A stretch of DNA of 36,353 nt, taken from NCBI GenBank assembly GCA_022600175.1, contig JAHZKW010000104.1, forward strand, positions 1 through 36,353, in the 5' to 3' direction. This stretch comes from Campylobacterota bacterium. Lineage in GTDB: Bacteria > Campylobacterota > Campylobacteria > Campylobacterales > QNZT01. The position numbers and the translations under genes were made by a program. Each line of letters starts with the position of its first letter. Position 1 is the stretch's first letter. Of the stretch, positions 9,343 to 18,705 are shown in pieces. Below the pieces are notes generated by a model. It did not search any database, was not told the origin of the DNA, and was given only the letters and a program-made list of their open reading frames with translations.

Positions 9343-9915
9343 TTAGTTTAACACAAATTTAAAACCGACATAGACAGCATCATTGTAGTTTATATTTTTG
9401 TTATCGTAATCAGTATCTATGTTTCTATAACCTAGATAGACATTAACATTATCAATAATACTCATATCAACTTCTACTCTATACTCTAAATATGAATCTG
9501 CATCTTGAAATGTAAGTGGACTAGGGGCATAAGCAAGTTTTACACCTAAATGACTTTTAGGAAGATCTCCAAGATACATTCTCGCTTTTGCACCAATAAA
9601 AATTGGAATTGCTGTAAAGTCATCACCCTCATAATCTGTAAAAATAGTACGAAGACCAATCGCAAAAGCAATATTTTGATAATTAACTGGTGAGTTTTCT
9701 ACAAAAAAACCTAAGCCGATGAGTGGATCATCTGCATTGATGAAATTTGCATCCACAAAGAAGTTTCTATAGACAGGGTCGTTTGTTGTAAAAGCTAAAG
9801 AGGAACGTGCTTCAATCTCTAAATCATCACTATTGATGTTTAATCCAAAAGAGGCCTTATCCGCTGCTATCAAATAAAGGTTTAGTGTAAGTATTAAAAA
9901 TACTATTTTTTTCAT
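9343..9915 (-). CDS. YfaZ-family outer membrane protein
   Basis: Signal peptide MKKIVFLILTLNLYLIAA and a beta-barrel-like C-terminus ending VGFKFVLN. The track start (9981) is upstream; MKK at 9915 preceded by an SD-like AGGAG is preferred. Confidence 0.65.
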   Translation of the reverse strand: MKKIVFLILTLNLYLIAADKASFGLNINSDDLEIEARSSLAFTTNDPVYRNFFVDANFINADDPLIGLGFFVENSPVNYQNIAFAIGLRTIFTDYEGDDFTAIPIFIGAKARMYLGDLPKSHLGVKLAYAPSPLTFQDADSYLEYRVEVDMSIIDNVNVYLGYRNIDTDYDNKNINYNDAVYVGFKFVLN

Positions 9916-9959
9916 ATTTTCTCCTATTATGATCTTACTTATTTTAAGATATTGTTCAT

Positions 9960-9965
9960 TATAAT
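9960..9965 (+). promoter_or_regulatory. Putative -10 element (TATAAT) six nt before the ATG of the peptide-binding protein
   Basis: TATAAT-CTGCTA-ATG; implies a leaderless or near-leaderless transcript. Confidence 0.4.
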
Positions 9966-9971
9966 CTGCTA

Positions 9972-11471
9972 ATGAAGCCAATATTATTTTTTTTACTTTT
10001 TACCCAAATGCTTATCTCCTCTACGGTACACCTTTCTATGAACTCTAGTCCAAGTAAGTTAAATCCTTTAATATCCACAGATAGTGCTAGCTCTGTTATA
10101 GGTAATTGGATTTTTTCCTCACTGATCACGTATGATAAAGATGGTCAAATTAAAATGGAGTTGGCAAAAAGTTATCAATTTATCAATGATACAACATTAC
10201 GTTTTACATTACGTGAAGATATCAGCTGGAGTGATGGTGTTCCTTTTACCGCTGAAGATGTGAAATTTACCTATGATCTGATTCACTCTCCCAAAGTTTA
10301 TACTCCCTATACAAGTACTTTTCGTTATGTCAAAGAGGTTAAAGTATTAGATAAGTTTACTTTAGAAATTACCTATAAAGAACCTTACTTCAAGGCACTT
10401 GAAACATGGATGACAAATATTGTTCCCAAACACAAGTTGCTTAATGAAGAAGAGATCATGACTAGTAAATTTAATCAAAAACCTATAGGAACAGGAAAGT
10501 ATACAATTAATGGATTTGAAGTCTCAAAAGATGTAAAACTTGTAGCAAATCAGACTTATTTTGAACGTGTACCTAGTATTGATAACATTATTTATCACTT
10601 TATTCCTGATCCTGCGACGGAATTTTTAATGTTAAAATCTCAAAAGTTAGATATTGGTACTTTAACGCCACTACAATATGAAAGACAGTTAGATGAGACG
10701 TTTAAAAGAAATTTTAATTTTTTTGAAAAGATCTCAAATGGATATAGCTATTTAGGATTTAATTTTAAAAATAAAAAGTTTCAAGATCCACGTGTCAGAG
10801 AAGCGTTATCATTAGGCATAGATAGAAATGAGTTAGTCGATATTCTCTTTTTTGGTCATGGCCAAGTGTGTCATGGCCCTTTTATGCCTGGTACATTTGC
10901 GTATGATGAAAGTGTAAAGTCTCCTAATCCTAATCTACAAAAGGCAAAAGCTTTATTGAAAGAGGCTGGATATGATGAAAAAAATCCACTCTCTTTTGAA
11001 ATTATCACAAATTCAAATAACCCTATACGGGTGAATGCAGCACAAATTATTCAATATCAATTAGCAAAAGTTGGAGTTAAAGTAAAACTAAGAACGATGG
11101 AGTGGCAGGCATTTTTAAATACTGTAGTAATGCCACGTAAGTTTGAAGCTGTATTACTTGCATGGTCTTTGTCGTTAATGCCTGATGCCTACAGTATTTG
11201 GCATAGTAGTGGTAGTAAAAAAGGCGGATTTAATTTTATCGGTTACAAGAATGAAAAAGTTGATGCACTGATAACGCAGGCATCAAGAACTGTTGATAAA
11301 GAAAAGTTGGCAGTGCTTTATCAAGAGATTTACCGTTTGATTGTTAAAGATAACCCCTATCTTTTTCTCTATATAAGCAATACCATTACTGTTGTCAATA
11401 AAGATATTAAAAATGTATCACAGTCCATTATTGGCGTGATGCATAATTTCATTGATTGGGTGAAGCCATGA
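9972..11471 (+). CDS. ABC transporter substrate-binding protein, family 5 (peptide/nickel type)
   Basis: 499 aa; signal peptide, FTLREDISWSDGVPFTAEDVKFTYDLI, YLGFNFKNKKFQDPRVREALSLGIDR are hallmarks of SBP_bac_5. Confidence 0.92.
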   Translation: MKPILFFLLFTQMLISSTVHLSMNSSPSKLNPLISTDSASSVIGNWIFSSLITYDKDGQIKMELAKSYQFINDTTLRFTLREDISWSDGVPFTAEDVKFTYDLIHSPKVYTPYTSTFRYVKEVKVLDKFTLEITYKEPYFKALETWMTNIVPKHKLLNEEEIMTSKFNQKPIGTGKYTINGFEVSKDVKLVANQTYFERVPSIDNIIYHFIPDPATEFLMLKSQKLDIGTLTPLQYERQLDETFKRNFNFFEKISNGYSYLGFNFKNKKFQDPRVREALSLGIDRNELVDILFFGHGQVCHGPFMPGTFAYDESVKSPNPNLQKAKALLKEAGYDEKNPLSFEIITNSNNPIRVNAAQIIQYQLAKVGVKVKLRTMEWQAFLNTVVMPRKFEAVLLAWSLSLMPDAYSIWHSSGSKKGGFNFIGYKNEKVDALITQASRTVDKEKLAVLYQEIYRLIVKDNPYLFLYISNTITVVNKDIKNVSQSIIGVMHNFIDWVKP

Positions 11472-12115
11472 CAACTATTTTATTTGACCTTGATGGGACA
11501 TTATTAGACTCTACAGAAGCGATATTACTCTGTTTTGAAGACGCTTATAACGATTTTGATTTTATCGCGCCTGCACGTGAAAAGATTAAAGTGTTGATTG
11601 GACACCCTTTAGATTATATGTTTTTACACTTAGGTGTTGAAGAAGATCGTGTATGGGATTTTGTTGATCGTTATAAATTTCACTATCGTAAACGATCCAA
11701 ACAGATGACCTATTTTTTACCTGGTGCAAAAGAGTCGATTCTCGAAGCTTCAACATTTGCAAGGTTGGGTATAGTGACAACTAAAACGGGAAGTTACTCT
11801 ATCGCACTTCTAGAACATATGGGAGTGATGAAGTACTTTGACGTATTAATAGGAAGAGAAGATGTGACTCACCCCAAACCACACTCTGAACCTATCATCA
11901 AAGCACTTCATAAGATGAACATAAAACATAAAGAATCGATTTGGATGATTGGTGATACATGTTTGGATGCAGTGAGTGCAAAAGACGCAGACATCTCTTC
12001 TATAGGAGTAACTTGTGGGTATGGCTCCAAAGAACAGCTTCAAAGATGTGCTGATATTGTAATGGTTGATACCAAAAGTGCTGTCAAATATATAAAAAAA
12101 CAAACAAAGTTATAA
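11468..12115 (+). CDS. HAD-superfamily hydrolase (phosphoglycolate phosphatase-like)
   Basis: FDLDGTLLDS (motif I), GIVTTKTG (motif II), HPKPHSEPI and MIGDTCLDAVSA (motifs III/IV). ATG at 11468 overlaps the upstream stop (ATGA); the track start at 11456 is a TTG. Confidence 0.88.
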   Translation: MTTILFDLDGTLLDSTEAILLCFEDAYNDFDFIAPAREKIKVLIGHPLDYMFLHLGVEEDRVWDFVDRYKFHYRKRSKQMTYFLPGAKESILEASTFARLGIVTTKTGSYSIALLEHMGVMKYFDVLIGREDVTHPKPHSEPIIKALHKMNIKHKESIWMIGDTCLDAVSAKDADISSIGVTCGYGSKEQLQRCADIVMVDTKSAVKYIKKQTKL

Positions 12116-12190
12116 CTACAGCCTAAGTTAAGTCACATTGATCTAGAATTATGTCACTATTCGGTAACAATTTAATTACAAGGGGTATTT

Positions 12191-12754
12191 ATGGTTGAAA
12201 TTAGATGGCATAGTCGTGCTGGACAAGGCGCTGTAACAGGCGCTAAAGGTCTTGGAGATGTTATATCGACAACCGGTAAGCAAGTACAGGCATTTGCACT
12301 ATATGGTTCTGCCAAAAGAGGTGCGTCAATGACTGCCTATAATCGTATTGATGATACACAAATCATCAACCATGCAAAGTTTATGCATCCTGATTATGTG
12401 TTTGTCATTGATCCTGCACTTGCATACAGTGATAATATCACTGAACATGCTACAGAAGATACAAAATATATCATCACTACACATTTATCAAAAGAGGAGT
12501 TGATTCAAGAGATTCCTGAGTTAAAAGGTAAAGAAGATAAGGTATTTGTACTTGATTGTTTTCAAATCTCTTTAGATACGATTGGTAGAGCAATCCCTAA
12601 TACACCAATGCTTGGAGCATTTGTAAAAGTTTCAGGTATGTTTGAATTAGACTTTTTCAAAGATAGAATGCAAAAAGTTTTATCTAAATTTCCTGAAAGA
12701 ATTATTAATGCAAATATGCAAGCAATCGATCGTGCATTTCACGAAGTAAATTAA
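12191..12754 (+). CDS. porG: Pyruvate:ferredoxin oxidoreductase, gamma subunit
   Basis: IRWHSRAGQGAVTGAKGL signature of POR gamma; first gene of the gamma-delta-alpha-beta order. Confidence 0.92.
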   Translation: MVEIRWHSRAGQGAVTGAKGLGDVISTTGKQVQAFALYGSAKRGASMTAYNRIDDTQIINHAKFMHPDYVFVIDPALAYSDNITEHATEDTKYIITTHLSKEELIQEIPELKGKEDKVFVLDCFQISLDTIGRAIPNTPMLGAFVKVSGMFELDFFKDRMQKVLSKFPERIINANMQAIDRAFHEVN

Positions 12755-12765
12755 TAAAGGGGCAT

Positions 12766-13206
12766 GTGATGAAGCAAAGTGAAAATCCAAAATTTTTAGG
12801 AAGCGAAGAACTTTTGGGATGGGATGAAGTAAACCAAGGTGTTTTATTAGAGTCATTTAATGGCGAAGTTGAAAATGCGGCTTTTTTAAAACAAGAAGAT
12901 AGAAATTATGCTGAAACAAACTCTTTTACTGCAAGTGTTGCAGACTGGAGAGTAATCAAACCTGTATTTAACCGAGACTATTGTATTGATTGTCAATTCT
13001 GTTGGATGTTCTGTCCAGATACGTCAATTATCTCAAGAGATAAGAAAATGCTTGGTATCGATTTTGATCACTGTAAAGGATGTGCAATTTGTGTTGAAGT
13101 ATGCCCTACAAATCCAAAATCACTTCTTATGTTTGAAGAGAGAAAAGATATTGATGATGCATTAGCAGAATGGCCTGCAAAAGAAAATAAAGAAGGAAAA
13201 GAGTAA
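12766..13206 (+). CDS. porD: Pyruvate:ferredoxin oxidoreductase, delta (ferredoxin-like) subunit
   Basis: Two 4Fe-4S motifs: CIDCQFCWMFCPD and CKGCAICVEVCPT. Confidence 0.92.
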   Translation: MMKQSENPKFLGSEELLGWDEVNQGVLLESFNGEVENAAFLKQEDRNYAETNSFTASVADWRVIKPVFNRDYCIDCQFCWMFCPDTSIISRDKKMLGIDFDHCKGCAICVEVCPTNPKSLLMFEERKDIDDALAEWPAKENKEGKE

Positions 13207-14429
13207 TGGCAGAAAAATGGGATATCCAAGAAACAGAAGTTTGGGATGGAAATCATGCAGCAGCACAAGCATTAAGACAAGCACAAATTGATGTTGTAGC
13301 CGCGTATCCAATTACACCCTCTACACCAATTGTTGAAGGTTATGCAAAATTTCTATCGGATGGTTACGTAGATGGTGAATTTATCATGGTTGAGAGTGAA
13401 CATGCTGCAATGAGTGGTTGTGTTGGTGCAGCCGCGTCTGGTGGTAGAGTTGCTACTGCAACAAGCTCTCAAGGTTATGCATTGATGGTAGAGGTACTCT
13501 ATCAAGCATCTGGTATGAGATTACCAATTGTACTGACCGTTGTTAATAGAGCTTTAGCATCTCCACTAAATGTACGTGGTGATCACTCAGATATGTATTT
13601 AGGTCGAGATTCTGGCTGGATTCAAGTGGATGCATTTAATGCACAAGAAGCGTATGATCTGACACTTATGGCATTTAAAATCGGTGAAGATGAGTCTGTA
13701 CGACTGCCTGTGATGGTACACCAAGATGGTTTTATTACTTCACATACTGCACAAAATATTAACCCTTTAACGGATGATGATGCGTATGCATTTATCGGTG
13801 AATATAAAGCTGTAAATGAGATGTTAGATTTTTCACAACCCGTAACCTATGGTGCACAAACAGAAGAAGATTGGCACTTTGAGCATAAAGCTAAACAGCA
13901 TAAAGCAATCCTTGATTCACGTCCTGTTATTGATAAAGTTTTTGAAGAATTTGAAGCAAAAACAGGTAGAAAATATAAGCGTGTAGAAACTTACATGATG
14001 GAAGATGCAGAAGTTGCAGTGATTGCTCTTGGTACAACTGTTGAAACTGCACGTCTTGTTGCTGCACAAATTAGAGAAGAAGAGGGCATCAAAGCAGGTG
14101 TTGTTGCACCTAGATGTTTTAGACCATTTCCATTTGATGACGTAAGAGAAGCACTCAAAGATGTAAAAGCAGTTGCATGTATGGATAGAAGTAGCCCGGG
14201 TGGCGCACTTGGTGCACTATATAATGAAGTAGGCTCAGCAATGTATACTAGTGATAATAGACCTGTTCTTACAAATTATGTCTATGGTTTAGGTGGTAGA
14301 GATCTTACTGTTGATGCATTAAAAGTTATTTATAGAGAATTAGCAGCAAATGCAAAAACAGGTACGCGCTCAGGTAAAATCCAACAGTTTGTGGGCTTAA
14401 GAGGTCCAAAACTTGAGTACTTTGAATAG
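13206..14429 (+). CDS. porA: Pyruvate:ferredoxin oxidoreductase, alpha subunit
   Basis: GNHAAAQALRQAQIDVVAAYPITPSTPIVE, VESEHAAMSGCVGAAASGGR; operon context. Confidence 0.95.
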   Translation: MAEKWDIQETEVWDGNHAAAQALRQAQIDVVAAYPITPSTPIVEGYAKFLSDGYVDGEFIMVESEHAAMSGCVGAAASGGRVATATSSQGYALMVEVLYQASGMRLPIVLTVVNRALASPLNVRGDHSDMYLGRDSGWIQVDAFNAQEAYDLTLMAFKIGEDESVRLPVMVHQDGFITSHTAQNINPLTDDDAYAFIGEYKAVNEMLDFSQPVTYGAQTEEDWHFEHKAKQHKAILDSRPVIDKVFEEFEAKTGRKYKRVETYMMEDAEVAVIALGTTVETARLVAAQIREEEGIKAGVVAPRCFRPFPFDDVREALKDVKAVACMDRSSPGGALGALYNEVGSAMYTSDNRPVLTNYVYGLGGRDLTVDALKVIYRELAANAKTGTRSGKIQQFVGLRGPKLEYFE

Positions 14430-14443
14430 GAAAAGGGGAAAAT

Positions 14444-15400
14444 ATGAGTACTATTAAAAAGATCAAAAACTTAAAAGAGTTATCAACAGCAAATGATAGA
14501 TTTGAAGGTGCACACCTTCTATGCCCTGGTTGTGCACATTCGATTATTGTCAGAGAGTTGATGAACTGTACTGATGATAACTTAGTCATTAGTTCTAATA
14601 CAGGTTGTTTAGAAGTTTCTACAGCAGTATATCCATATACATCATGGGATACTTCTTGGATTCATATTGGTTTTGAAAATGCAGCAACTGCCATTGCAGG
14701 TGCAGAAGCAATGCATAAAGCTAGAAAAAGAAAAGGGACACTCAAAGATCCTGATGCACCAGTGAAATTTGTTGCATTTGGTGGAGATGGTTCAACTTAT
14801 GATATTGGTTTTCAGTGGTTAAGTGGTGCTGTTGAAAGAGGTCATGATTTTACCTATATTTGTCTTGATAATGAAGTTTATGCAAATACAGGAGGGCAGA
14901 GAAGTTCTGCAACACCTATTGGTTCATCAACGACAACAAGCCCAGCTGGACGTATTAGTTATGGTGAGAAGAAAATGAAAAAAGATCTTGTTGGTATTAT
15001 GGCTGCACATGGCGCGCCATATGTTGCACAAATGGCACCAAACAAGTGGAAAGATATGCTGAAAAAAATGCAGACTGCATTGGCTGTTGAAGGACCAAGT
15101 TATCTTAATGCTATTAGTGCATGCACAACTGAGTGGAAATTTGACCCAAAAGATACAATAGCAGTTTCAGATTTAGCAACAGATTCATTAGTATTTCCTC
15201 TGTATGAGATTATCGATGGAAAAGAGTTAAATATCACTTATAGACCAAAAAATATTGTGACTGTACGAGACTATTTAGGTGCACAAGGTAGATTTAAACA
15301 TCTATTTAAACCTCAATTTGAGCATGTCATTGAAGAGTGGCAGAAAAATGTAGATGCCCAATGGGAATATCTGCAAAGAAGAGAAGAGGCTAGAGTATAA
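14444..15400 (+). CDS. porB: Pyruvate:ferredoxin oxidoreductase, beta (TPP-binding) subunit
   Basis: CPGCAHSII, FGGDGSTYDIGFQWLSGAVERG, DNEVYANTGGQRSSATP TPP-binding motifs. Confidence 0.95.
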   Translation: MSTIKKIKNLKELSTANDRFEGAHLLCPGCAHSIIVRELMNCTDDNLVISSNTGCLEVSTAVYPYTSWDTSWIHIGFENAATAIAGAEAMHKARKRKGTLKDPDAPVKFVAFGGDGSTYDIGFQWLSGAVERGHDFTYICLDNEVYANTGGQRSSATPIGSSTTTSPAGRISYGEKKMKKDLVGIMAAHGAPYVAQMAPNKWKDMLKKMQTALAVEGPSYLNAISACTTEWKFDPKDTIAVSDLATDSLVFPLYEIIDGKELNITYRPKNIVTVRDYLGAQGRFKHLFKPQFEHVIEEWQKNVDAQWEYLQRREEARV

Positions 15401-15405
15401 ATATA

Positions 15406-15426
15406 TCAGAGGGGTTTCCCCTCTGA
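15406..15426. other. Perfect 9-bp hairpin TCAGAGGGG-TTT-CCCCTCTGA between porB and pheA
   Basis: Read directly from sequence; 3-nt loop; no U-tract follows on the + strand. Confidence 0.75.
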
Positions 15427-15439
15427 AGTACTCAATAAT

Positions 15440-16282
15440 ATGATAAATCACTCTATAGCATATCAAGGCGTTAAAGGTGCCTATTCTGAACAGGCATGTA
15501 AAAATGCATATCCTCATTTAACACCCATTGCGTGTGATACATTTCAAGAAGCCATGTGGCTTGTTGAACAGGGTGATGTTGATATTGCTATGATTCCTTT
15601 AGAAAACTCTACTGCAGGTCGTGTTGAAGAGATTTATAGGCTAATACCTAAAATGGCTTTACACGTAATTGGTGAACACTTTGAACCAGTTGTACACTGT
15701 CTTATAGGTGTTAATGGCGCACATACAGATGATTTAAAATATGTTGCATCACATCCACAAGCACTAGCGCAATGTCACAATAATATCATATCACTTGGAC
15801 TCAAAGCAGATGCAAAACTTGATACAGCAGGCTCTGCAAAAGAGTTAAGTGAGTCTGGTGATATATCTCGATCAGCAATAGCCTCAAAATTGGCAGCTGA
15901 GATTTATGGATTGGATGTATTACAAGAACACTTTGAAGATATACAGGGTAATACCACACGTTTTTTCGTGCTCTCACGTAAGAAGTTTATTCCTACATTT
16001 AATAAAGATAAATCTTATATCACTTCGTTGATATTTCAAGTACGTGATATACCATCCTCTCTTTATAAAGCATTAGGCGGATTTGCTACCAATGGTGTGA
16101 ATCTTTTAAAGATTGAAAGTTATATGGGGACAACTACATTAGATGGTAGTCAATTTCATATTGATATTGATGGACATATTGAAGCAAGACCGCTTCGCTT
16201 AGCACTTGAAGAACTTGCTTTTTTTGCTGAAGATGTTAGGGTACTTGGAACCTATGAAAAACATAGACTCCGTAACAATTAA
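15440..16282 (+). CDS. pheA: Prephenate dehydratase with C-terminal ACT domain, no chorismate mutase domain
   Basis: YQGVKGAYSEQA, MIPLENSTAGRVEEIY, GNTTRFFVLS, ESYMGTT...FHIDIDGH. Confidence 0.9.
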   Translation: MINHSIAYQGVKGAYSEQACKNAYPHLTPIACDTFQEAMWLVEQGDVDIAMIPLENSTAGRVEEIYRLIPKMALHVIGEHFEPVVHCLIGVNGAHTDDLKYVASHPQALAQCHNNIISLGLKADAKLDTAGSAKELSESGDISRSAIASKLAAEIYGLDVLQEHFEDIQGNTTRFFVLSRKKFIPTFNKDKSYITSLIFQVRDIPSSLYKALGGFATNGVNLLKIESYMGTTTLDGSQFHIDIDGHIEARPLRLALEELAFFAEDVRVLGTYEKHRLRNN

Positions 16283-16473
16283 CTATTTATATTTGATTCA
16301 ACTTCGCTATTGGTCTTAACCACTTCACCACTACCATGAATAACATGTGGAATACATGAAGTACAAATATGCACCTCTTCACCAAGGCAAACTGCTTTAA
16401 TATAGACAGTTTTAGTGTCACTATTTGATTCAATCATACATACATTACAATATTGTTTATTGTTGATTTCCAT
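16279..16473 (-). CDS. Small two-CXXC (putative zinc-ribbon) protein
   Basis: 64 aa with CNVC and CTSC; SD AAGGAG upstream of the ATG; 4-nt convergent overlap with pheA. Confidence 0.55.
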   Translation of the reverse strand: MEINNKQYCNVCMIESNSDTKTVYIKAVCLGEEVHICTSCIPHVIHGSGEVVKTNSEVESNINS

Positions 16474-16548
16474 AACTAAACTCCTTTTGATAAAAACATA
16501 TTGTAGTCAGTTGCGACTAAAGAGAGATTGATTTGGCTCAAGTTTTGC

Positions 16549-16554
16549 TATAAT
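16549..16554 (+). promoter_or_regulatory. Extended -10 sigma70 promoter upstream of luxS (TGCTATAAT)
   Basis: TTTTGCTATAATA, 28 nt 5' of the luxS ATG. Confidence 0.5.
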
Positions 16555-16581
16555 ATTTTTAAAAGTATACAAGGACTCATT

Positions 16582-17097
16582 ATGCCAATGTTAGATAGCT
16601 TTATGGTTGATCATACAAAGATGAAAGCACCTGCAACAAGAGTTGCTAAAACGATGAAAACACCAAGTGGAGATATCATTACTGTATTTGATCTACGGTT
16701 TTATGCACCTAATAAGGGCATCATGGGAGAGAAAGGGATACATACATTAGAACATCTTTTTGCTGGATTTATTAGAGATCATTTAAATAGTAAAGATGTT
16801 GAGATTATTGATGTTTCACCTATGGGGTGTAGAACAGGATTTTATATGAGTCTTCTAGGAGAGCCAGAAGCACAAAAAGTCTCTAATGCTTGGAAAGAGG
16901 CGATGCAAGATGTACTCAATGTTGCACAGCAAGAAGATATTCCTGAGTTAAATATCTATCAATGTGGAACTTGTGCAATGCACTCACTTGATGAAGCCAA
17001 AGAGATTGCTACGGATATTTTAAAGAGTGGTATAGGTACAATGGACAATGAAGCACTACAGCTAGATGAAACACTTTTAAAAAATCAAACATGCTAA
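16582..17097 (+). CDS. luxS: S-ribosylhomocysteine lyase
   Basis: [35 protein letters not shown] (metal site), [12 protein letters not shown]. Start moved to ATG at 16582 rather than the track start 16528. Confidence 0.95.
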   Translation: MPMLDSFMVDHTKMKAPATRVAKTMKTPSGDIITVFDLRFYAPNKGIMGEKGIHTLEHLFAGFIRDHLNSKDVEIIDVSPMGCRTGFYMSLLGEPEAQKVSNAWKEAMQDVLNVAQQEDIPELNIYQCGTCAMHSLDEAKEIATDILKSGIGTMDNEALQLDETLLKNQTC

Positions 17098-18386
17098 CCA
17101 ATAAAATTATGATGGAACGGGATTTAGCCAATATCTGGCATCCTTGTTCACAAATGAAAGATTATGAGACGCTCCCGTTTATTCCGATAAAATCAGGTAA
17201 AGATGCTTATTTATATGACTTTGATAATAATGAGTATTTAGATGCGATTAGTAGCTGGTGGGTAAATCTCTTTGGACATTCTAATGGCTATATCAATACA
17301 AAAATTAAAGAACAACTTGAAACACTAGAACATGTAATCTTTGCAGGTTTCTCTCATGAGAGTGCTATCAGATTAGCAGAGAGACTTGTCTCTTTGACAC
17401 CACAGAAACTACAAAAAGTTTTCTTTGCTGATAATGGTTCAAGTGCAATTGAAATTGCTTTGAAGATGAGTTTTCAATATTATAAAAATAGTGGTGAAGT
17501 ACGTGATATTTTTATCTCTTTAGAAAATAGTTATCATGGTGAAACTATGGGAGCACTAGCTGTAGGTGATGTAGCCCTCTATAAAGAGATTTATAATGAA
17601 ATACTCATCAAAACAGTGCAGGCAAAATCACCTGCCTTAATCTCTGAAGAGGAAGCACTTCTCTCTATGGAAGCGTTACTTAAAAGTTATGATGGTCGTG
17701 TCAGTGCTGTAGTGATTGAGCCCTTAGTTCAGTGTGCAGGAAGTATGGCAATGTATGATGCAACTTATATCACAAAACTAAGAGCATTGTGTGACCAATA
17801 TGGTGTTTTTCTTATTGCTGATGAGATTGCTGTAGGGTTTGGTCGAACAGGGACATTGTTTGCTTGTGAACAAGCAGAGATTACGCCTGATTTTTTATGC
17901 CTCTCTAAAGGGATTACAGGAGGTTATTTACCGCTTTCTTGTGTGATGACGACAGATGATATCTATCAGGCATTTTATTGTGATTATAGTGAAGGTAAAT
18001 CGTTTTTAGATTCTCATAGTTATACAGGTAATGCACTTGCTTGTGCTGCTGCAAATGCTACATTGGATATTTTTGAGAATGACAATGTTATAGAAAAGAA
18101 TAAAGCAAAAATAAAAAAAATAGCCAAAATGTTAGAACCATTTAAGCAACTTCCAAATGTCAAAGAGGTGAGACAAAGAGGGATGATTGCTGCCATTGAG
18201 TTAGAAGGTTATCAAAGTGAAGAGCGCATTGGATTGCAAGTTTATCAATATGCACTTCAAAATGGTGTTTTGTTACGTCCTTTAGGACATGTGATCTATT
18301 TTATGCCACCATTTATCATAAATGATATACAGATAGAAAAAATGATAGATATCGCATATCAAGCAGTTAAGAAGATAGCACGATAG
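17091..18386 (+). CDS. bioA: Adenosylmethionine-8-amino-7-oxononanoate aminotransferase
   Basis: [63 protein letters not shown]; typical BioA. Confidence 0.95.
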   Translation: MLTNKIMMERDLANIWHPCSQMKDYETLPFIPIKSGKDAYLYDFDNNEYLDAISSWWVNLFGHSNGYINTKIKEQLETLEHVIFAGFSHESAIRLAERLVSLTPQKLQKVFFADNGSSAIEIALKMSFQYYKNSGEVRDIFISLENSYHGETMGALAVGDVALYKEIYNEILIKTVQAKSPALISEEEALLSMEALLKSYDGRVSAVVIEPLVQCAGSMAMYDATYITKLRALCDQYGVFLIADEIAVGFGRTGTLFACEQAEITPDFLCLSKGITGGYLPLSCVMTTDDIYQAFYCDYSEGKSFLDSHSYTGNALACAAANATLDIFENDNVIEKNKAKIKKIAKMLEPFKQLPNVKEVRQRGMIAAIELEGYQSEERIGLQVYQYALQNGVLLRPLGHVIYFMPPFIINDIQIEKMIDIAYQAVKKIAR

Positions 18387-18423
18387 TATATAAGAGAGTG
18401 TAAAGCAGGTTTAAAAGTGATTA

Positions 18424-18705
18424 CTACTTATTTTTTAAAAGTGTTTTAAGCTCTTCAATATCCTCTTTTGTTGCAAGACCTAATTCATCAACAATTGCTT
18501 TTATTTTATTTTTGAGTTCGCTTTCGATCTCTTCTTTTTGTTCACCCGCTTTTGTCATAGTCTCAGTTGCTGTAGTTTTGATATCTTCTTTGGAGGCTTC
18601 ACCTTTTTTTAAAATATCATCAAATTGATCTGAAAAACGATCTTTTAAAAGTAGTGCTCCCCCAAGGAGAGTGTAAAGAAACTCCTTGGATTTATCATCA
18701 TTCAT
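18424..18705 (-). CDS. Small coiled-coil/acidic-basic protein of unknown function coupled to the response regulator gene
   Basis: ATG at 18705 overlaps the upstream stop (ATGA); charged helix-rich C-terminus. The track start at 18729 lies inside the upstream gene. Confidence 0.6.
   Translation of the reverse strand: MNDDKSKEFLYTLLGGALLLKDRFSDQFDDILKKGEASKEDIKTTATETMTKAGEQKEEIESELKNKIKAIVDELGLATKEDIEELKTLLKNK

Noticed and set aside
11586-12103. Minus-strand ORFs under the HAD phosphatase gene
   Set aside because: Antisense to a clear HAD-family CDS, with no family resemblance.
16534-16549. GG-N10-GC sigma54-like match upstream of luxS (TGGCTCAAGTTTTGCT)
   Set aside because: Overlaps a strong extended -10 sigma70 promoter (TGCTATAAT), and luxS is normally constitutive/sigma70. 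Taken as chance and as a caution for the other two sigma54 calls.
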